DNA of 10,045 bases from Chthoniobacterales bacterium (GTDB taxonomy: Bacteria > Verrucomicrobiota > Verrucomicrobiia > Chthoniobacterales > UBA10450): contig JAICXG010000093.1 in assembly GCA_025980625.1 (NCBI GenBank), forward strand, positions 1 through 10,045, in the 5' to 3' direction. A program made the position numbers and the translations under genes. The notes below the pieces were generated by a model. The model made no database searches. It saw only the letters and a list, made by a program, of their open reading frames with translations, and had not been told where the DNA came from. Positions 6,635 to 10,045 of this stretch are shown here, one piece after another (position 1 is the stretch's first letter; the number at the start of each line of letters is the position of its first letter).

Positions 6635-6745
6635 CTAATGGCGCCGTCGCGGCTTGGCAAGCTTGGCCAGGTAGGCATCGCCTTTGCGCGCCGAAAAATC
6701 GGGGCGCGGCAATGCGATCGGGCAGAAAGGCTCGCAGTTTCCCAT
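6635..6745 (-). CDS. Possible small ORF, 36 residues, unknown function
   Basis: An ATG at 6745-6743 opens a 36-codon frame ending in TAG at 6637-6635, only 9 bp before the start of the DUF4412 gene and on the same strand. The product starts MGNCEPFCPIALPRPDFS and ends in a basic tail, KLAKPRRRH; it has a Cys-x3-Cys pair and no hydrophobic segment. About 71% of its third codon positions are G or C, which is coding-like, and its closeness to the next gene suits an operon. Against it: no clear Shine-Dalgarno, very short length, and no family that I recognise. It may equally be the 5' leader of the DUF4412-maf transcript. Confidence 0.35.
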   Translation of the reverse strand: MGNCEPFCPIALPRPDFSARKGDAYLAKLAKPRRRH

Positions 6746-6795
6746 GGCGGAAAAACACTTGGCAAGGCCGCGGCGTCACGCCAGCTTAAGCGCGC

Positions 6796-6866
6796 GCGGG
6801 CATAGCTTAATGGTAAAGTTCCAGCCTTCCAAGCTGGCCATGCGGGTTCGATTCCCGTTGCCCGCT
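6796..6866 (+). tRNA. tRNA-Gly, anticodon UCC
   Basis: A full cloverleaf can be folded in 71 nt. The acceptor stem is GCGGGCA (6796-6802) with TGCCCGC (6859-6865). The D stem is GCTT with AAGT, closing a loop with the conserved GG (6812-6813). The anticodon stem is CCAGC with GCTGG around the loop CTTCCAA, giving anticodon TCC at 6828-6830, which reads GGA/GGG glycine codons. The T stem is GCGGG with CCCGT around TTCGATT. The variable loop is 4 nt and the discriminator base is T at 6866. The 3' CCA is not encoded. No integrase or att-like repeat follows its 3' end. Confidence 0.95.
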
Positions 6867-6912
6867 CGTTTTGCGCAGGCGAGAAATCGAATCGAAGTGC
6901 GGGTGACAGCGA

Positions 6913-7674
6913 ATGAGTGCGCGCGGCAACATCGAAAGAGAAAAAACGGGCGCGGCTTTTTCCCTCGTCCCGCTGCTGGCGCTCGGCCTTGGCTTTTGGC
7001 TCTCATTTTTTCCGCATGCCCACGGGCGTGATTTGGCGCCGGCGGAAATGATCCAGGCTGAGCTGCCTTCCGGCAAAACCATGCGGACGGCGAATCGAGG
7101 CGATCTGCTTTTCGGCGTCTGTCGCGCGGTGCGAAAACACGAAGCGACGGCCTCCGCGATCACCTCCACGGCGGTCGCGGGTCGCAACGAATTTGCGGGA
7201 GCAATTGTGGGAAGCGTGCTGCGTTGCAGCGGTAAGAACGACTGCGAATTTGCCGGCGCGATTGTCGCGGCGGCGGTGGCAGCGGCCGCCAATTCGACGC
7301 GACCGGTGGGCGAAGCGGCGCTCGCGCAGGTGCCGGCTTGCGCCGAGACGATCCGCCAGGCGACGCAACCGCTTGTGACTCGGCCGCAGAGCAACACGCC
7401 GGTGAAAGCGTCCAGTCCGGCTGAGCAGCAGGCGTCATTGGTCGCGGCGAGCCCGAGCGCTACCGAACTCTATGATCCGCTTGAGCCGCTCCGGTTAGTT
7501 TGCGACGGGGGGACCCAACGCATCCTGCGCCAGAGCCAGGTGGACGACTTTTTGCAGACGCATCCGGGCGCATTTCTCGGCAGATGCCAGCCGAAGCCTT
7601 CGCCGACACCGAAGGCGGAAATCACGCGCGACGGCGGCGTGCACGAGAAATTTAATCGCTCGCCTAACGAGTAG
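6913..7674 (+). CDS. Unrecognised secreted cysteine-containing protein
   Basis: Hypothetical exported protein of 253 residues. The N-terminus has charged residues (Arg4, Arg9, Lys11) and then a hydrophobic stretch, FSLVPLLALGLGFWLSFF (16-33), that looks like a signal peptide, with possible cleavage near HAHG (35-38). After it lie six cysteines (70, 105, 111, 143, 197, 225), which could form disulfides outside the cytoplasm. EFAGAIV occurs twice (93-99 and 112-118), separated by a short Cys-containing segment, SVLRCSGKNDC, and followed by an Ala-rich run, suggesting a duplicated helix. Residues 150-185 are a Pro/Ser/Ala-rich linker. A C-terminal segment with LVCDGGTQRIL and FLQTHPGAFLGRC looks folded. 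I recognise no family. It starts 46 bp after the tRNA and ends 2 bp from the pgsA stop; its last codons (SPNE) are spelled by an iterated 9-mer at 7662-7670. Confidence 0.65.
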   Translation: MSARGNIEREKTGAAFSLVPLLALGLGFWLSFFPHAHGRDLAPAEMIQAELPSGKTMRTANRGDLLFGVCRAVRKHEATASAITSTAVAGRNEFAGAIVGSVLRCSGKNDCEFAGAIVAAAVAAAANSTRPVGEAALAQVPACAETIRQATQPLVTRPQSNTPVKASSPAEQQASLVAASPSATELYDPLEPLRLVCDGGTQRILRQSQVDDFLQTHPGAFLGRCQPKPSPTPKAEITRDGGVHEKFNRSPNE

Positions 7675-7676
7675 CG

Positions 7677-8270
7677 CTACAGGTGATTTCGCCGCGCCGG
7701 GTGCTCCAATAATCCCCGCTGGCGCCAAAGATAACCGAGCCCGGAATAGATCGTTAGGCCGATCGTGATCCAGAGCAGGGTGTCGCCGGCGTAAAGCCAG
7801 GCGATCTGCCACCAATCGCTCCGCCAGACGCCCGGCCGGATCTCCCGTGCCGCGAGGAGGAAAAGGAAAAACACCACGGTCACGATCTGCCACGATGTCT
7901 TGTGTTTCCCGAGCCTCTCCGCCGGCAGCACGATGCCTTCCGAGGCGGCGAGCAAGCGCAGACCGGTAATGAGAAAATCGCGCGCCACCACAATTGTTGC
8001 CACCCAGGCCGGCACCGCACCGAGCGGGACCAGGCAGATAAAACCGGCGGCCACCATCACCTTGTCGACCAGCGGGTCCATCAGCTTGCCGAATTTCGTG
8101 ATCACCGCGTATCGACGCGCGATTTCGCCGTCGAAATAATCGGTCACACCCGCAACGATGAAGAGCGCGAGCGCGGTCGTGCGCCCGTATCGCCAGAGCG
8201 AGCTGAGGGAGAGCACGAAGAGAATGGTCAACGCCAGCCGCCCAAGCGTAAGACGATTGGCCCAGTTCAT
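7677..8270 (-). CDS. pgsA: CDP-diacylglycerol-glycerol-3-phosphate 3-phosphatidyltransferase
   Basis: Inner-membrane enzyme that transfers a phosphatidyl group from CDP-diacylglycerol to glycerol-3-phosphate, giving phosphatidylglycerol phosphate, the committed step to phosphatidylglycerol and cardiolipin. The 197-residue protein carries the complete CDP-alcohol phosphotransferase motif: Asp47-Gly48, Ala51-Arg52, Gly61, Asp65 and Asp69 with the exact spacing DGx2ARx8Gx3Dx3D. The opening NWANRLTLGRLALTI and the WQI segment near 127 are typical of PgsA rather than phosphatidylserine or phosphatidylinositol synthases. Several hydrophobic segments fit a six-helix fold. The start ATG (8270-8268) overlaps the moaE TGA, so the pair is translationally coupled. 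An iterated 9-mer (7751-7759) encodes Gly-Leu-Thr in the last membrane segment. Confidence 0.92.
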   Translation of the reverse strand: MNWANRLTLGRLALTILFVLSLSSLWRYGRTTALALFIVAGVTDYFDGEIARRYAVITKFGKLMDPLVDKVMVAAGFICLVPLGAVPAWVATIVVARDFLITGLRLLAASEGIVLPAERLGKHKTSWQIVTVVFFLFLLAAREIRPGVWRSDWWQIAWLYAGDTLLWITIGLTIYSGLGYLWRQRGLLEHPARRNHL

Positions 8271-8686
8271 TGCGCGATCGCGCTCTGCGTTTCCTGCCTA
8301 ACGAGAAGCGGCCGCTTCCAGATCGGCACCTTCTTTTTCAATTCGCTCACCATCCCGGCGCTCGCCTCGAAGGCCGCGCCGCGATGCCCGCTCGAAACGC
8401 GAAGAAAAAGCGACGGCTCGCCCGCAGCCACGAACCCGATCCGGTGATGAAGCAAAACTTCCTTCAGCCCAAACTTCTCCGCCGCCGTCTTCGCGATCAG
8501 TTCCATCTGGTGCTGCGCCATCGCTTCGTGCGCTTCGTACTCGATCCCGGAAATCTCACGGCCATCTTCGAGCGACCGCACCACGCCCCAGAATTCCACC
8601 GTCGCGCCAGCCGCGCCGTCCCAGATTTTTGCGGGCGCTTGCAGCGGCTCGGTTGTGATAACGATTTGCGAATGCCAAGTTGCCAT
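8267..8686 (-). CDS. moaE: Molybdopterin synthase catalytic subunit
   Basis: Large subunit of molybdopterin synthase; with thiocarboxylated MoaD it inserts the two dithiolene sulfurs into precursor Z (cPMP) in molybdenum cofactor synthesis. The 139-residue protein shows GATVEFWGVVR at 27-37, the GIEYEAHEAMA stretch at 47-57, HHRIG at 80-84, SSGHRGAAFEA at 98-108 and LKKKVPIWK at 116-124. Lys117 and Lys124 correspond to the catalytic lysines 119 and 126 of the E. coli enzyme. Start is the ATG at 8686-8684, with GGAAG a few bases upstream. No moaD or other cofactor gene is in the window, so the partner is encoded elsewhere. The variable tail after PIWK contains an iterated 9-mer (8296-8304) read as Val-Arg. 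Confidence 0.93.
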   Translation of the reverse strand: MATWHSQIVITTEPLQAPAKIWDGAAGATVEFWGVVRSLEDGREISGIEYEAHEAMAQHQMELIAKTAAEKFGLKEVLLHHRIGFVAAGEPSLFLRVSSGHRGAAFEASAGMVSELKKKVPIWKRPLLVRQETQSAIAQ

Positions 8687-8738
8687 CTGCTTCCGCCGGC
8701 CAATCGCTGCCCGCGGCGAGGTTCAGGAGATACCGAAA
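8687..8738. promoter_or_regulatory. Divergent intergenic region moaE / gnd
   Basis: Only 52 bp separate the divergent moaE and gnd starts, so the two promoters must overlap or extend into the coding regions. It contains the gnd ribosome-binding site at 8725-8730. I see no molybdate-related riboswitch or clear operator. Confidence 0.3.
8725..8730 (+). promoter_or_regulatory. Ribosome-binding site of gnd
   Basis: AGGAGA lies 8 bases before the ATG at 8739. It is the strongest Shine-Dalgarno sequence in the window and fixes the gnd start. Confidence 0.75.
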
Positions 8739-10045
8739 ATGAAGACGAATCAATGCGATATTGGCCTCATCGGCCTCGCCGTCATGGGCGAAAATCTCGT
8801 CCTCAACATGGAGTCAAAAGGCTTCAGCGTCGCCGTTTTCAATCGCACAACCGCCGTCACAGAAAAATTTGTCGCGACTCGCGGGCAAGCGAAAAACATT
8901 CAGCCGACCACGACGATGGAAGAATTCGTCGGCGCGATTCAACCTCCGCGTAAGATGATGATCATGATCAAGGCCGGCCCGCCGGTGGACGCGGTCATCG
9001 GCGAACTTGTTCCGCTGGTTGACCCAGGCGATGTCATCATCGACGGCGGCAATTCGCTTTTCACCGATACGCAGCGCCGTTGCAAGGAATTGGAAGGCCG
9101 CGGGATTCATTTCGTCGGCTGCGGTGTTTCCGGCGGCGAAGAAGGCGCCCTTAAAGGCCCCTCGCTCATGCCCGGCGGCTCGCGCCAGGCGTGGGAAATG
9201 ATCGCTCCGATTTTCCGCAAGATCGCCGCCCAGGTCGATGGCGAACCGTGCTGCCGTTACATGGGTTCGGACGGCGCCGGGCATTACGTCAAAATGGTGC
9301 ACAACGGGATCGAGTACGGAGACATGCAGCTGATCTGCGAAGCCTACGCGATCATGCATCATGTCCTTGGCCTAACGACTGAAGAACTCGCCGATATCTT
9401 CGCGGAATGGAACCGTGGTGAGCTCGACAGCTATCTCATCGATATTACCGCGCAGATTTTTCGAAAGAAGGACCCGGAGACGGGCAAGCCAATGGTCGAC
9501 GTGATCCTCGATAAGGCCGGCCAGAAAGGCACCGGTATCTGGACTTTGCAATCGGCGATTCAGCAATCGGTCGTGATTTCCACAATCAATGCCGCAGTCG
9601 AAGCGCGGGTCGTCTCTTCCAGAAAGGAAGAGCGCGTGCATGCCTCGAAAATTCTGCCCCAGCCGGAGGTGGAAAAATTTAAGGGCAATCGCGACGACCT
9701 GATCGCGGCGGTGCGCGACGCGCTCTATGCCTCGAAGATTATCTCCTACGCGCAGGGGATGGAATTGTTAGGCGCGGCGAGCAGGCAATTTAATTGGAAC
9801 CTGAACTTCGGCGACATTGCCACGATCTGGCGCGGCGGATGTATCATAAGGGCGAAGTTTCTCAATCGCATTCGCGAAGCTTACGAACGCGATCCCGCGT
9901 TGCAGAACCTGCTCCTCGATTCCTATTTCACCGACATCATTCGGCGGACGCAGCATAACTGGCGACACGCGATCGCGACCGCGGTCGAACAAGGCGTCGC
10001 GGTGCCGGCTTTCAGCGCGTCGTTAGGCTACTTCGACAGCTTTCG
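8739..10045 (+). CDS. gnd: 6-phosphogluconate dehydrogenase (decarboxylating), 3' end beyond window
   Basis: Oxidative pentose phosphate pathway enzyme: 6-phosphogluconate plus NADP+ gives ribulose-5-phosphate, CO2 and NADPH. The frame has 435 codons and runs off the right edge; E. coli Gnd has 468 residues. Landmarks in order: dinucleotide fold GLIGLAVMGENL (9-20) with FNRT after strand 2, IIDGGNS in the middle of the Rossmann domain, substrate motif GVSGGEEGALKGPSLMPGG, and catalytic stretch KMVHNGIEYGDMQLI, where Lys185, His188, Asn189 and Glu192 match known active-site residues. WRGGCIIRAKFLNRI lies in the all-helical domain. The sequence ends in ASLGYFDSF, close to the family's SALAYFD segment. 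Its only two TTA codons and its only CTA codon fall inside the iterated 9-mer or a one-mismatch copy (9370-9378, 9765-9773, 10020-10028). Sedoheptulose- or gluconate-type homologues are unlikely given the full length and motifs. Confidence 0.96.
   Translation, partial: MKTNQCDIGLIGLAVMGENLVLNMESKGFSVAVFNRTTAVTEKFVATRGQAKNIQPTTTMEEFVGAIQPPRKMMIMIKAGPPVDAVIGELVPLVDPGDVIIDGGNSLFTDTQRRCKELEGRGIHFVGCGVSGGEEGALKGPSLMPGGSRQAWEMIAPIFRKIAAQVDGEPCCRYMGSDGAGHYVKMVHNGIEYGDMQLICEAYAIMHHVLGLTTEELADIFAEWNRGELDSYLIDITAQIFRKKDPETGKPMVDVILDKAGQKGTGIWTLQSAIQQSVVISTINAAVEARVVSSRKEERVHASKILPQPEVEKFKGNRDDLIAAVRDALYASKIISYAQGMELLGAASRQFNWNLNFGDIATIWRGGCIIRAKFLNRIREAYERDPALQNLLLDSYFTDIIRRTQHNWRHAIATAVEQGVAVPAFSASLGYFDSF

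Larger units (their letters stand above)
1266..10028. repeat. Iterated 9-mer TCGTTAGGC, 14 exact copies
   Basis: Exact copies on the plus strand start at 2351, 3435, 3871, 4009, 5125, 5217, 5332, 7751 and 10020; copies on the minus strand (GCCTAACGA as written) start at 1266, 4311, 7662, 8296 and 9370. One-mismatch copies are at 930-938 and 9765-9773 (TTGTTAGGC), 6324-6332 (TGGTTAGGC), 3694-3702 (TCGTTAGGG) and, on the minus strand, 1670-1678 (TCGTTAGTC). The base before the 9-mer is C in six of the 14; no longer consensus is evident. Copies occur in coding DNA in all frames (read as Ser-Leu-Gly, Val-Arg, Arg-stop, Ala-stop, Pro-Asn-Asp/Glu or Leu-Thr) and in intergenic repeats. There is none in 1-1265 (only the 930 variant) or in 5341-7661 (only the 6324 variant). 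The function is unknown; a DNA-uptake-type signal is the leading idea. Confidence 0.9.

Noticed and set aside
6796..6912. tRNA-Gly as an integration site for a mobile element.
   Set aside because: No integrase, no repeated 3' tRNA end and no compositional shift in the following genes.
8814..9362. A 182-codon minus-strand frame opposite gnd.
   Set aside because: gnd occupies the plus strand with all catalytic motifs; the antisense frame has no recognisable domain.
8274..9976. Cyanobacterial HIP1 octamer GCGATCGC at 8274-8281 and 9969-9976.
   Set aside because: Only two copies, modest for GC-rich DNA with many GATC sites, so it is not comparable with the 14-copy 9-mer.
1266..10028. The iterated 9-mer as a CRISPR repeat or transcription-factor site.
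   Set aside because: Spacing is irregular, repeats are only 9 bp, and most copies lie inside coding regions or at gene ends rather than in promoters.

Overview
The window looks like chromosomal DNA from a GC-rich Gram-negative bacterium. Ordinary housekeeping genes are packed tightly on both strands. The mix of a DUF4412 secreted protein, a DUF2127 membrane protein, a YbhG-type ABC exporter and dispersed CATCCTGAGC-type intergenic repeats reminds me of soil Verrucomicrobia. That placement is inference, not proof. No phage, transposase, CRISPR or plasmid gene is visible.

Layout. The 5' end of an aspartate/glutamate racemase-family gene (- strand, cut by the left edge) diverges from a short MgtE-like magnesium transporter (201-1190, +). 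Facing it is a - strand exporter operon, read right to left: HlyD-family lipoprotein adaptor (3507-4382), ABC ATPase (2354-3316) and ABC-2 permease (1197-2318). An inverted-repeat element (3353-3486) fills the gap between adaptor and ATPase. Divergent from the adaptor is a DUF2127 membrane protein (4580-5131, +). It converges on a - strand unit of a possible 36-residue ORF (6635-6745), a secreted DUF4412 protein (5930-6625) and maf (5328-5933). A second copy of the inverted-repeat element (5161-5282) lies in the convergent gap. Then come tRNA-Gly(UCC) (6796-6866, +) and an unrecognised secreted protein (6913-7674, +). This last gene meets a coupled moaE-pgsA pair (7677-8686, -). Divergent from moaE is gnd, 6-phosphogluconate dehydrogenase (8739 to the right edge, +).

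The most striking signal is not a gene. The 9-mer TCGTTAGGC (reverse complement GCCTAACGA) occurs 14 times exactly, on both strands, against about 0.08 expected for random sequence of this length. Five further sites carry one mismatch. Copies fall in every reading frame, at stop codons, in variable protein tails, in a lipobox and between the arms of both inverted-repeat elements. In gnd the only TTA and CTA leucine codons lie inside copies or one-mismatch variants. Density, two-strand distribution and tolerance-driven placement resemble DNA uptake sequences of naturally competent bacteria. Whether this motif works in DNA uptake, in chromosome maintenance, or is the footprint of a spreading element cannot be decided from 10 kb.
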